Shown here: positions 12,401 through 21,049 of the stretch, piece by piece
Layout: the number at the start of each line of letters is the position of its first letter
Position numbering within the stretch: the first letter of the stretch is position 1
Origin: Cristatella mucedo
Lineage: Eukaryota; Bryozoa; Phylactolaemata; Cristatellidae
Reading direction: 5' to 3'
Length of the DNA: 64,000 nucleotides
Assembly: GCA_009760855.2 (NCBI GenBank)
Contig: WPIO01000010.1
Location: 4,867,501-4,931,500, forward strand
Notes under the pieces: model-generated
The model's database searches: none
What the model saw: only the letters and a program-made list of their open reading frames with translations
Told to the model about the DNA's origin: nothing
Translations under genes and position numbers: made by a program

Positions 12401-13154
12401 TGCTCCTGACTGAAGCCAGCCACTGCTGCTACTGTTAACGCCACCGAACAATCTGGTGCCACCCATGCTGCTGCCGTGAGCTCCGAAGCTTGCCGCTGTA
12501 GCCTACTGCTGCAACTGCAACCGCTGAAACTGCGGCTACACTGCTTCTGCTGCCGCAATGCTGCCACTGCAACTACCACTGCTCCTGCTGCTGCTGCCAT
12601 TGCTGCTAACTTGAATCGCTGACTTCCTGCTGCACCAGTGCCATACCAGCATCGGTGGCACCCGATGTTTCATTGGATCTGCCAAAGTGGTCGGCCTTCA
12701 TGGGCAGATCACCGGAGAATGAGCCACCGGCAGCAGCAACGGCAGTATCAGGAAGGTCATTGACGCTGGCCACGCCCAAGAGGATCAGTCGGGAGTCGAA
12801 GAGAGAAGAGCCATAGAGTGACTTGATACTGTTGTAATGCGCCTCGACCTCGTGCATAGGATTGTCAGCGTGATACTGAACGATGCACAGTAGGCCGAGC
12901 ACTCGTCGATGGAACTGAAAGTCTCCCCAATCGTTATCCTCGGGCTTGTACTCGTGCTTATACCGCACCATCATGCAGCGCTGATCTGCGGGAATGCAGC
13001 GGGGATCTGCGGGAATGCATACTCGCTGCACGGAGCGGATTCTCTCGTATATCTGGCCGTAGTCGGAGGCCCCGATGCGCCGGCCCAGCGGCTTTACCAG
13101 CACCAGGAATGACTGATGATCGGTGAGCTTCTGCGCATAGTCTGGCGAGCTCAT
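4125..13154 (-). CDS. TRAPPC9: TRAPPC9 (TRAPPII complex subunit), 5' part: four coding exons
   Basis: The protein is the metazoan Trs120 homologue, a subunit of the TRAPPII tethering complex. TRAPPII acts as a Rab exchange factor at the Golgi and endosomes. Exons are 12647-13154, 11990-12248, 11400-11545 and 4125-4274 (508, 259, 146 and 150 nt). All joins keep phase (1, 2, 1) and use GT-AG sites. The frame gives 354 residues that follow the family order: MSSPDYAQ start, WGDFQFHRR, LYGSSLFDSRL, YILDSKR, KKHLGDLCLLA, DDFLWVAGALEGLCCAA. Human TRAPPC9 is over 1100 residues, so about two thirds is missing and presumably lies beyond base 1. Intron lengths are 398, 444 and 7125 bp. The start was chosen because MSSPDY aligns with the family's MSVPDY. 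The upstream minisatellite may affect the promoter. Confidence 0.93.
4540..4660 (+). repeat. SINE/LINE 3' tail remnant
   Basis: Only the 3' part is visible: GGGGCATATGTAAAGC, then a stretch like GATTAAGTTTGCTTAGG, then ATGAATTATATTTTT, as in family A. Confidence 0.55.
5580..5960 (+). mobile_element. LINE fragment, RT C-terminal end (family 2)
   Basis: The plus frame contains HGLAHSYLTELLHQFQPPR and then a degraded version of the KLAVPFFRFK...DRSFC...PRLWNSL ending typical of CR1/L2-like proteins. The same ending is recognisable at 37.7 kb, 43.7 kb and 55.7 kb. It is 5'-truncated and frameshifted, inside TRAPPC9 intron 3. Confidence 0.75.
6180..6305 (+). repeat. SINE family A-like fragment
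   Basis: GTGAAGAGATTGAATAG and AAGTTCTCTTAGGGC followed by ATGAATTATACAC match the family A tail. The tRNA head is badly eroded. Confidence 0.5.
6318..7665 (-). mobile_element. CR1/L2-like LINE fragment (family 1), 3' part with tail
   Basis: Read on the minus strand from 7665 downwards, it contains GVPQGSVLGPVLFTV (RT motif 4), LPLADVIAKHNLS, LKLNDDKTNLLVMGKPS, VMFQSDLSLDDHISS, then LHSLAPAYLSDLLPHQ, FGDRAFSSYAPKAWNFLP and a 3' UTR ending in an ATT-rich tail at 6318. Stops and frame changes break the frame. About 130 bp of the RT C-terminal region is missing compared with the copy at 63.4 kb, and a SINE is inserted at about 6994. Confidence 0.88.
6994..7158 (+). repeat. tRNA-derived SINE, family B, nested in a LINE
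   Basis: The head has a GGGTTCGATTCCTGCGG B box and an upstream GTAAGGCGG element. The body is CACTGCAAGCGGTAG...AATAGCCGTAAAGGCTC and the end CTGTTTAATCAGC plus a T run. The LINE sequence GTAGCTGAAAGTAG resumes as CAGACTTGACTG on the other side, as in the uninterrupted copy at 63550. Confidence 0.85.
8336..9275 (+). repeat. G-rich minisatellite (GGGAC/GGGGGC motifs)
   Basis: About 0.94 kb of short G-rich repeats on the plus strand. A regular core at 8683-8790 repeats the 14-mer GGGACGGGGGCAGC about seven times; the rest is variants with CAAGCGGGACGG and GGGGCCAGCG. All reading frames are open on both strands only because of composition. It lies in TRAPPC9 intron 3, so the transcript carries the C-rich strand. 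Confidence 0.95.
9340..9456 (+). repeat. (GT)n microsatellite
   Basis: More than 50 GT units with a single C interruption, directly after the G-rich minisatellite. Confidence 0.97.
9460..11390. other. TRAPPC9 intron 3 remainder, little recognised
   Basis: A threefold GACAGCCACAA-type repeat lies near 9650-9700 and a poly-C run at 10141-10152. A SINE/LINE 3' tail remnant (AAAGTGCCTAGAACGAG... ending in ATT repeats) is at 10728-10820. I see nothing else. Confidence 0.5.
11400..11545 (-). CDS. TRAPPC9: TRAPPC9 coding exon 3
   Basis: The acceptor TTTGAAG/GTTG adds one base to close the Lys codon begun in exon 2. The donor is GTTGCAG/GTGAGC. It encodes LFKKRYIGRQKKHLGDLCL, a helical repeat typical of the TRAPPC9 TPR-like region, and ends with DDFLWVAG. 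The matching human segment is RMRKHVGDLCL...NDFLWLGA. Confidence 0.93.
11726..11871 (+). repeat. tRNA-derived SINE, family A (clean copy)
   Basis: A tRNA-like head (TCTAGCGGTTAAGG as the A-box region, GGGCTCGAGCCCC as B box) is followed by a tail GTGAAGCGCCTGAATAG... ending in an AT- and T-rich stretch. It is almost identical to the copy at 35287-35430. It lies in TRAPPC9 intron 2, opposite to the gene. Confidence 0.9.
11893..11970 (+). repeat. (GA)n microsatellite in TRAPPC9 intron 2
   Basis: Mostly GA dinucleotides with a few CAAGAGAG interruptions, about 10 bp 3' of the exon 2 donor. Confidence 0.95.
11990..12248 (-). CDS. TRAPPC9: TRAPPC9 coding exon 2
   Basis: The acceptor is GAATCTGCAG/GCC and the donor TCTAA/GTAAGTGG. 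The exon starts with two bases that complete a Gly codon and ends with two bases of a Lys codon. It contains DFACSLFYILDSKRI and YERRDVAHMDMES, matching the family's DFIESLFIVLESKR and the segment leading to DTDSR. Confidence 0.92.
12249..12646 (-). repeat. TRAPPC9 intron 1, imperfect CAG/GCN triplet-rich
   Basis: The 398-bp intron is largely built of imperfect CAG, GCA and GCC triplets on the sense strand (CTG on the plus strand). It stays open in one frame for about 100 codons of Ala, Gln, Ser and Val. Phase matching of the flanking exons (G/GC = Gly) shows it is spliced out in the reconstruction. Confidence 0.75.
12647..13154 (-). CDS. TRAPPC9: TRAPPC9 coding exon 1
   Basis: The exon opens at ATG 13154 and encodes 169 codons plus one base. 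It ends at the donor GATGCTG/GTATGG. Conserved pieces are the DHQSFLVLVKPLG stretch, the YxxIYxRIRSV helix, VRYKHEYKPEDNDWGDF and LYGSSLFDSRLILLG. A 7-residue tandem duplication (CIPADPR/CIPADQR) sits where vertebrate proteins have a short linker. The Gly/Ala/Ser-rich end after LPDTAV is not conserved in vertebrates. An in-frame codon 15 bases upstream is not needed. Confidence 0.93.
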
Positions 13155-13320
13155 GGTGGAGTGCACCACGCGCGGTCATTCGGGCCTGTGAAAAGTAACA
13201 AGCCGGGCATTGACGAACGCTGAACAAATCGTTCACCAAGACTGATGGCAGTCTGGAAAATAGCGGCCACAACTGTAGTAGGCGAGACGGCTGACCGGCA
13301 GGCAGGCGAGCGCGTGCCTA

Positions 13321-13690
13321 TTCTTGTCCTCCTACTCTTGTCCTCCTACTCTTGTCCTCCTACTCTTGTCCTCCTACTCTTGTCCTCCTACTCTTGTCCT
13401 CCTACTCTTGTCCTCCTACTCTTGTCCTCCTACTCTTGTCCTCCTACTCTTGTCCTCCTACTCTTGTCCTCCTACTCTTGTCCTCCTACTCTTGTCCTCC
13501 TACTCTTGTCCTCCTACTCTTGTCCTCCTACTCTTGTCCTCCTACTCTTGTCCTCCTACTCTTGTCCTCCTACTCTTGTCCTCCTACTCTTGTCCTCCTA
13601 CTCTTGTCCTCCTACTCTTGTCCTCCTACTCTTGTCCTCCTACTCTTGTCCTCCTACTCTTGTCCTCCTACTCTTGTCCTCCTACTCCTG
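13321..13690 (+). repeat. 14-bp minisatellite, about 26 near-perfect copies
   Basis: The unit TCTTGTCCTCCTAC repeats without visible errors until the last copy. Because 14 is not a multiple of 3 and the unit lacks stops, every plus frame encodes the same 14-residue peptide period (VLLLLSSYSCPPTL). It begins about 165 bp upstream of the TRAPPC9 ATG. On the TRAPPC9 sense strand it reads GAGTAGGAGGACAA, 12 purines of 14. Confidence 0.97.
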
Positions 13691-13833
13691 CTCATGTCTG
13701 GCACGGCTCGAGCACGCCTAGGCAAAGGTGGACTTTCGCTGGGCACAGCGTGCGACGACACGAAACGGCGGGTACGGAGGGAAAGCCCCATCCCCACCCG
13801 AACAGGCGAGCGGCCAGAGAAAACTGTGAGTGC

Positions 13834-13888
13834 AGTTTGCGACCGCCGGCTAGACGCTCGACGGGCGTCTAGCCGGCGTTCACAAACT
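13834..13888. repeat. Strong hairpin (inverted repeat)
   Basis: Arms GCCGGCTAGACGC (13845-13857) and GCGTCTAGCCGGC (13865-13877) are perfect complements around a 7-base loop. The pairing extends outward to GTTTG/CAAAC-type flanks with two mismatches. It lies about 690 bp upstream of the TRAPPC9 start. Confidence 0.9.
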
Positions 13889-14689
13889 CGTGGTCAAACG
13901 TACAGCGTGAGCTCACGACATTGCGGCAGACAAAACTGCAGATGCACGCACGTGCTCGCAAAGACATCGCCGCACTGCCCCAATGTTTAGCCTCGATATG
14001 AATGGAGGCACCACTGGCGCTCACGCCTACCAAGCACTGGTATGGCGGCCCTGTCAGAGTAGGCCTGCAGCCGAAGGCTGGGCAATAGATGGAAAGAAAA
14101 CGTGTCACTAATTCCAAAATTTCCCGGTCCACAAGGCGACCGCGAAAAAACTCGAAGCAAGCGTTGAGGGCAAGTGAGAGAGCTGGATGTAGCGACAGAG
14201 GCGTACTGCTTGCAACGACGGCGTCTGCCAGAAGAGAAATTAGGCGAGAAGCCGCACTCAGGTGCTGGTGAATACAGCCAGCCATAGGCGCTAGAGAAAA
14301 CACCGCGGTCATTGCGGCTGCGCTCAACGTATGGCGCTACTCGGGAAATTATACGAGCGATGCGCTATCGAGAGGAACGCGCAATATCTACCTATCCATA
14401 GCGCTGCAACAGAGGACCCAGCGATAACGTAGCAGTGGCTGTTGACCGATTTTGTCGACTCCGGCAGGTGTGAGCTCCCTTCCAGGCCCACGCCGGAACT
14501 CCCTCTCCCCCTCGCATCCGGGGGCGGGGGTTCGACGAATTACCGCAATCCACTTTAATTAGGCTAGCAACGACCAGACATAAGCGTTGCCGAGCTCAAA
14601 CTTTGCGCTGATATTGTAATATATGTTTGAATGTATCTGTCCACAAAATTTTATGTCGCTGCACGCACGCGCACTTATGCAAATGAATT

Positions 14690-17600
14690 TGACGCCGGAC
14701 GCCTGTAACGCAATCCACTGCAATCCATTCTAGTTCTCGTCAAATCCACCCCAAATCTGCTGCGAACAGCTCTAAAAATCTGGAATATTGAACTAAGTTA
14801 CACGCTCAATGTACCCAAAAAATTTCGCGCGATTCCACTCACGCGTTCTCACGAAGTCCACTGAATTAAGATTGCAGAGTGGCCCAGGCCAATACCGCAA
14901 TTCACTGCATTCCACCATGCAACGAAAGAAATCCTGATCAAAAATCTCCTTTTTTAATTGCATATGAAAGCACACTCTTTGAAAATTGCATTACAATTTC
15001 ACTTGAATTGGCTTGGCCGTTCTCGTGCAATGCGAAGCAATCGACTGCATTAGCCCGGGCCAATACCGCAATCCACTTCAATCCACAGAATCCACCGCAT
15101 ACAAAATTGAAATACATTGCGCCGAGCTCCAGTTTTTATTGCATATTAAATTGCACCATGCTGTGTGCACAATCAAGTAAAATATAAAAAAAATATGCAA
15201 CCTCGCACTGTGGCGATGGGCGGCAATCGCCTGAAATGACCTGGAAAACTACCGCAATCCACTCTATTCCACTGCAAATCATCCTCAAATCGCCATCGCG
15301 AAGCTTTATTTGACTTTGCATATAGGACTAGACTCAGCTCAAAGTGCATCCACAGAATTTCGCTCAATTATGCACACGCGTTCTCATGCAATGAATTGCA
15401 ATTGACTGCAACGACCCGGTCCCATACCGCAATCCACCTCAATCCACCGAAATCCGCTACAATCTGCTACACAGCAACCAGAACGCGTACACTAGAAGCT
15501 CCCATTCTGATTGCACGCTACTCTACTCTTCGGTTATTGTGTACTTGCATAACTTCACTGTAATTGCCTCGGCCATTCTGTAGGAATGCATTGCAATCGA
15601 CTGCAACTGCCCGGGCCAGTACGTCAATGTACCACAACCGGCCGAAAAACGACCAGAATACGTACACTTTAAGCTCTAATAGTGATTGCACGTTGCTCTA
15701 ATTTTTTGTTATTGTTTAATCCGACAATTTTACTAGAATCTCCTCGATCATTTGGCAGCGATGCACTGCCATTGACTGTATTGGCCTGGGCCAATATCTC
15801 AATTTACAGCAGTCTGATGCAAAATGCCCTGAAATCTGTTTCGCAATGCTTCAATTTTTAATGCATGTTACAAAGCACACTGGTTAAAGTCAACCACATC
15901 ATCTTAAGCAATTGCGCTCGTACAATCTCGGGCAATGCATGGCAATCTACGGCAACGGCTCGGTTCGAAGCAGCAATCCACTACAATCCGCGGCACGTTG
16001 ACACTAAATTGGCTGCACGAAGTACCAATTGTCATAGCATTTCACGTTTCTTTGTGCTAAAAGTGAAATCGTAGGACTTTCAAGCTATTTTGCACGTTAA
16101 TTGTCAGCAATACACGGCAATTCACAGCAATGGCAGGGACCAATACCGAGATCCGTGGGAAATCGACGATAAATCGGCTGCACCAAGTGCCAATTCTCAT
16201 TCCACGTAACATTGTACTGCGTGCACACATACTTTCAATCAGCTCTGACCGTTCAATCTTGAGCAATGCATGGCAACAGACGGCAATGGCCCGGGCAAAT
16301 ACGGCAATTCATTATGTTCCATCGCAAATCACTGGAAAGTGACTGAGCCAAGATCAAATATATCTTGTGCTTCGATGTGCCTTGCACGAAGAACGCCTTG
16401 CACGAAGAACGCCCGCACAGAACCAACACCAACCGTTTATTCTACTACAGAGCAGAGGGAGCACGACTTCATTCGCCCCTCTCTCCACACTGAATCCCCC
16501 TCCTCGCCCACGGCTGTTTTTGCCTGTGTTTTGACTGTGGTTACCGGCCTGTCCAAACCACAGGCGGACCACAGCTTTGCACCACCGGTGATGCTCCTGA
16601 CGGCTGTTTACGAAAGGAGCGGTACCGGCCTGCATTTACTCAGACCACACGCTCCCTTGACCTTAAGGTGACAAGTCTCCAGCTGCAATGCAGGTAGCGC
16701 ACTGTACCATCGTTTAAGCACACTCCCTTGTCCCCTGACGTACAGATCAGTCTATGACGTAGTCGGCGAACCAACGTAGGTGCTGCAGTTCCGATCGAAT
16801 GCGAAGCTGGTGGCCGCCCCTTTCCTCTGTCCCATCATACTCATAATATCGCCTCTTATCTGGGAGGGTGCTGGCAGCTGAGCCGGTAATACTGGCTCAG
16901 CGTCCGGAACTAGCCTGACGTCCGACACATGTCTTCGGATTCCGTTCACCTCGACACCAAGGCCGTGAGTCCCCGAGGTCACAATCCCTTCCGGCCATTC
17001 TGACGTGCACCGCGAATCGGCTGGTTTCACAAAAACCCTTTGGCCCGCTGTGTAGTTAATGGCAGATTGGGCGTTGCAGTGCTGTGTCTTCTTCGGCTGG
17101 AGCGGCACCGCCATTCATATGTAAATAACCGCCTGTGAGGCAAGCCTGGAAAGTGACTAGGCCAAGATCAAATATATCTTACCTGTCACAGCCCACTGTG
17201 TTGAAAGTGCAATCAAATCCTTTTAACCAATCTTGCTCGTACAATCGCGAGCAATGAACGGCAATCGACAGCAATGTCCTGGGCCAATACCCCAATTCCC
17301 AGTGAATTGAAGAGAAATTGGCAGCGTGGAGACCTCAGTTGTCATTACATATAACATTCAGCTGCTTCCAATGTAAAATCGAGGAATTTTCAAGATACTT
17401 TGTTTGTTAATTGTCAGCAATGCACGGCAATCAACAGCAATGGTAGGGGCCGATAGTGAAATCCGTAGAAAATTGACAAGTTTGGCTGCAATAAACTGCA
17501 ACTCTCACTCCACGTAACATGTACCTGTGTACGCGCATAATTTTTACCCATGGTACCCGTTCAATCGACGGCAACCCATGGCAATCGACGGCAATGGCAC

Positions 17601-18110
17601 GGGGAAATACGCCAATCCATAACGGACAGTTACAAATGTACCGACAGTTGCTGAGAGAAGCTCCAACTTTTCTTGCGTATTGCACTACACTGCATTAAAA
17701 GTGCAGCCACATCCTTTTATACAATCATCAAAGGCACAATCGAGGGCAATCGACGGCAATGGCCCGGGAATGGTCTTTGCAGCAATCTGGTTCAAATTTG
17801 CTGGAAATTGGCTGTTTGAATTTGTAATTGTTCTACTGAATAACGCTCACTGTGGGCGCACATGCTATCCTTTGTCGCGTTCAACCTTGGGCAATCCATG
17901 GAAATCGACGGCAATTGCCGGAGACAATACAACAATCTATGATTTTCGGTTACAATTACAAACAAAGCTGGTGGGAGAAGATGATATTCTTCTTGCATAA
18001 CAGTGTGCTGTATTAAAAGTGCAACCGCGTCCTATCAACCAATCTTGAACGTACATGCGAGGGCAATGCGCGGCAATCGACGGCAACGGCCAGGGAAAAT
18101 GCGGAAATTT
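14690..18110 (+). repeat. Degenerate tandem satellite array, period about 160-195 bp
   Basis: A core reading roughly GGCAATGGCCCGGGCCAATA followed by CGCAATCCAC recurs near 14885, 15052, 15238, 15413, 15609, 15785, 15958, 16133, 16288, 17277, 17440, 17598, 17760, 17920 and 18087. Between cores the units share a weaker motif, TTTTTATTGCATATTAAA-like, followed by a segment resembling TTGAATTGCTCGTACAATC. Units are strongly diverged. The gap between 16288 and 17277 is filled by an insertion; removing it restores a spacing near 175 bp. Confidence 0.85.
16332..17180 (-). mobile_element. Ty3/Gypsy LTR retrotransposon 3' end, flanked by 35-bp direct repeats
   Basis: On the minus strand, 17114-16760 encodes the C-terminal end of a Ty3/Gypsy integrase/pol protein (YTAGQRVFVKPADSRCT, then GVEVNGIRRHVSDVRL). 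After a frameshift the typical last residues WFADYVID and a stop follow near 16755. The rest looks like an LTR: an AATAAA signal lies at 16441-16436, followed by a 16-bp tandem duplication at 16380-16411. The segment is bounded by 35-bp direct repeats (16332-16366 and 17146-17180) with two mismatches. The 5' bulk of the element is absent. Confidence 0.75.
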
Positions 18111-18299
18111 ATCCGTTGAAAGTGTACACACTCAACTCAAGTCGTGAGACCAGGGGTATGGGTCAAGCGATCGTCCGAGGTGAGAGAGACCTTGTGGTTA
18201 GCAGACCGCTGACCGAGAGCTGGCACTATCTATGGAATTTCCTGGGTGCACCAAAAATTAAGTATACAAGAATATACCCGAACGAGAAATTTAAATAGG

Positions 18300-18700
18300 C
18301 GCGTCGCCCAGCTGCGTCCAGTCTATTTTTAATGGACTGTTAAAGATTTCCGTATTTGTGAAACATTTTACTGTACGTGTCCACGATTGTAGAAAAAAGC
18401 TCCAGGACGTTTGATGACGAGTACGTTAGAATTTCCCTTGGAGCTAATTTAAAAAGGCTAGTCTGTGACCAAGAATCCTTAACCAGAGGGTCCTAGAAAC
18501 CTTTGGCCCCCCCCCCACTCCGAGGGACCGACTGGGAGCTGGGGTGTGGGAGTGCACGAATGCTTTTTAGCCTCCTCATATACTCGGCGGCTCTTGCGAC
18601 GCGCAGCTGCTCGGCGCCCCCCCCCCCCCTCTGGGGGCCGCCGAGCAGCAGCGCGTCACAAGTTCGGCCTCATTTGCACCTTCACCGGAAAATAATTATC
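18300..18700. other. Intergenic DNA, nothing recognised
   Basis: Contains two poly-C runs (18509-18517 and 18618-18628), each in a CGGC-rich context, but no gene signal. Confidence 0.4.
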
Positions 18701-18721
18701 TCCACTTGCAAAGGAAAATGA

Positions 18722-18958
18722 ACCTCTTCTGGAAGCAGACCTGGACTCGGCACGCCTAAGGACCGCCGAGTTGGAGGGCTCTTCCGACATTCTGAAAATG
18801 TGGCCGTACCATCATTCTTCTTCCGGGAGTTTCTCCTCGCCGAAGAAACGCTATCCGGGAGCGTCTTTTTGAACGTCGGCCACAAACAGGCTGGTACCTT
18901 CTGCTTGGATAACCCGAAACCAGGCCGAAAGGTTCACACTCAATCGGGCTCCATCTAA
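18722..18958 (+). other. Unrecognised open frame of about 78 codons
   Basis: A plus-strand frame without a clear start contains FFFREFLLAEETLSGSVF, NVGHKQAGTFCLDNPK and a stop at 18958. A further open stretch (PKLQAEGWQSRIALYPLKN) follows in another frame up to the SINE at 19068. The composition looks protein-like but I recognise no family. It may be a decayed retroelement piece. Confidence 0.3.
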
Positions 18959-19067
18959 GCAAATTGGCGCGCTGCCTCCTTTCTGAGAAATGCCCCGAAG
19001 CTGCAAGCCGAAGGCTGGCAGTCCAGAATCGCTCTTTACCCCCTCAAAAATGACGCCGCCTTTACCC

Positions 19068-19205
19068 GCTGGTTTGGCCCAGCGGTTAAGGTGCTCGCTC
19101 AGAGCAAGGTCTGGCCGAGGTCATGAGTTCGAGCCCCATACCATATGTGAAGTGCCTGAAAGGGAGATGAACAGGGCTGTTTCATAAAACATTACATTAC
19201 ATTAC
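19068..19205 (+). repeat. tRNA-derived SINE, family A, short copy with TTACA tail
   Basis: Head GGTTTGGCCCAGCGGTTAAG and a GAGTTCGAGCCCC B box, body GTGAAGTGCCTGAAAG, then a tail of ATTACATTACATTAC in place of the usual AT-rich end. Confidence 0.8.
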
Positions 19206-19559
19206 AAAATTACAATGCTTCGCTTGTTTCGTCGGATGTAGGACAGTTGTTACTCACCTAAAAGAAATAGATGCTCATCTGCATGGCATCGTCTGCAGGA
19301 AACCCCTCTCTTTGCTGTACTGCCATGCACAGTACAGATTCACTTGACTAATTATAGCTCATCAGCTCCTAGACGCCACCGGGAGCTCTTCAATGCCTTG
19401 GCAGCGATATCTCGCAGCCACAAAATTACCGGTGCTGCATGAAGATTATTCATCTGACACCTTTTGGCTCATGTAAGTAGAATTTATCGATCGAAACGTG
19501 TTATTGCGGCAAACCTAAGCGCCTACAAAGAGTTAGACAATCCGCTTAACCGCTTTTCA

Positions 19560-20700
19560 TTTATTCAGGCTTAGTGACACATGTCATTAAAATCGACGGC
19601 GACTTCTGCAAAACACCGAAGCTCGTCTGGTATGTCGTCAACAGCATAGCTGCCACCTCACACGACTTGTGTCTAAGCTTCACTGGCTCCACTATCGAAT
19701 ATTCATTCGACCCCTTTGTGGCCTTCTCGTTGGTCCAGGCGGCGCTTCCCACTCGCTCGCACCAGCCAATCTATCCAATCTCATTGCCCGTGTAGTGTGC
19801 TCTCTCGCACCACTGGCCTCTATGATTCGATCTGGGCTTCTGTTACTATCTGCAATGACTCCTAAGAAGCTCCGTGCGCTCCTCGGACGCTCGTCATTAG
19901 GCGGAGCTTTTAACGGCCAGCAAACGATATTTCAAGAACGACTATTCAGCCACTCTTTGGGCTACCGTACGAATGGCTTCAACGTCAGGACGAGGCTTGA
20001 CTTCAGCAGCAGCAGCAGCAGCGACGAAGCGGCCTCGACAGGACAGAGACCATCATAGCTCCTAGCGCTGCTCCGCTTATAGTTCAGCCATTGCATCCGT
20101 TTATTCTTTCCTGACACAGCCCAGTGGCAGCTCAGCGGCAACTTTTGGAGGCTGATGCGACCGTGATATATTCCGATTAGTATATCCTAGAAACCCACAG
20201 CCTTGGTCGTCTCCTGCGTGAGCAAACCAGCTTTCGCACGTTGCTATAGGTATTTTTCGCTAGATTCAAGTTCAAATCTTCCCGCTTCGTTTCCTAAGCC
20301 ATCTAGCGCCGTGTCCTACGTCTGCTCTATATCTGCAACACACGCATCTAAGTCTCAGCTAAAGATGCATCTGTTCCGTTGGGCTTTCCCTGCGACCGAC
20401 TGAACTTGTCTTTGTTATCGTTTACTTTTCGCTTACTTGTGCATGGTTCAGTGCACTGTAGTAGCCATGGGTCCCTCTACTACCAACTGGCCACGAGTCC
20501 CTTCTTATGTGCTTTTGCATGCTGGTCTAGACACGACATTCGTGTGCTTTTCCATGCTTTTCTAAGCAAGATACCGTGCATGTCATTAACCTTTGATTGT
20601 TGCTTCTCCTGTAGAGAGCTGTACAGCGCCTGGGTGAAGATTTAGCTCTTTTATGGGCTATGTAAACTACTTATTACATTTTAATTATTGAATCTATAAT
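19560..20700 (+). mobile_element. LINE fragment, RT C-terminal part and tail
   Basis: The plus frames give a degraded version of the CR1/L2 ending: SKLHWLHYRIFIRPLCGLL, HSLAPANLSNLI, and finally SQLKMHLFRWAFPATD with a stop at 20403. A 3' region follows with a GTACAGCGCCTGGGTGAAG tail. Several frame changes are needed. An AGC repeat lies at 20004-20022. Confidence 0.75.
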
Positions 20701-21049
20701 CGGTAAAGCAGCTAGCCAACTTTACGGCACCCTCTGCTTACAAGTTCTTTGATGGAGCTATCGCAGATGACTTCGGAGTTTGATTTGTTGGCCACGAGCA
20801 GAAGTACGCAACAGTTGTAATGGGCTCAATAAAGGGCATTGGTGGCACTCTTAAAAGGTAGCAGCATTTATCAAACAAATTATTGCTTCTATAACTCGAG
20901 CTACCAAGCAGCAGCCTTATATCTCGTCTGCAAATCGAAGGGTAAAAAAGGAACTTCACATCGGTCAGTCTCTAGATGAGTGGTTAGTTTAAAAGCTGCG
21001 AAAGTGGGAAAAATTGATCTCGCTACCAGATTATTCAGACTTGCATGCA

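Noticed and set aside
12298-12600. Ala/Gln-rich frame as part of TRAPPC9
   Set aside because: Exons 1 and 2 join in phase across it, and TRAPPC9 proteins have no such segment. It is treated as intron.
13321-13690. CRISPR-like array
   Set aside because: There are no spacers; it is a continuous tandem repeat in an animal genome.
13245-13990. Repetitive hydrophobic peptide frames (LLLLSSYSCPP)
   Set aside because: All three plus frames encode the same peptide because a 14-bp unit without stops is repeated. There is no independent coding evidence.
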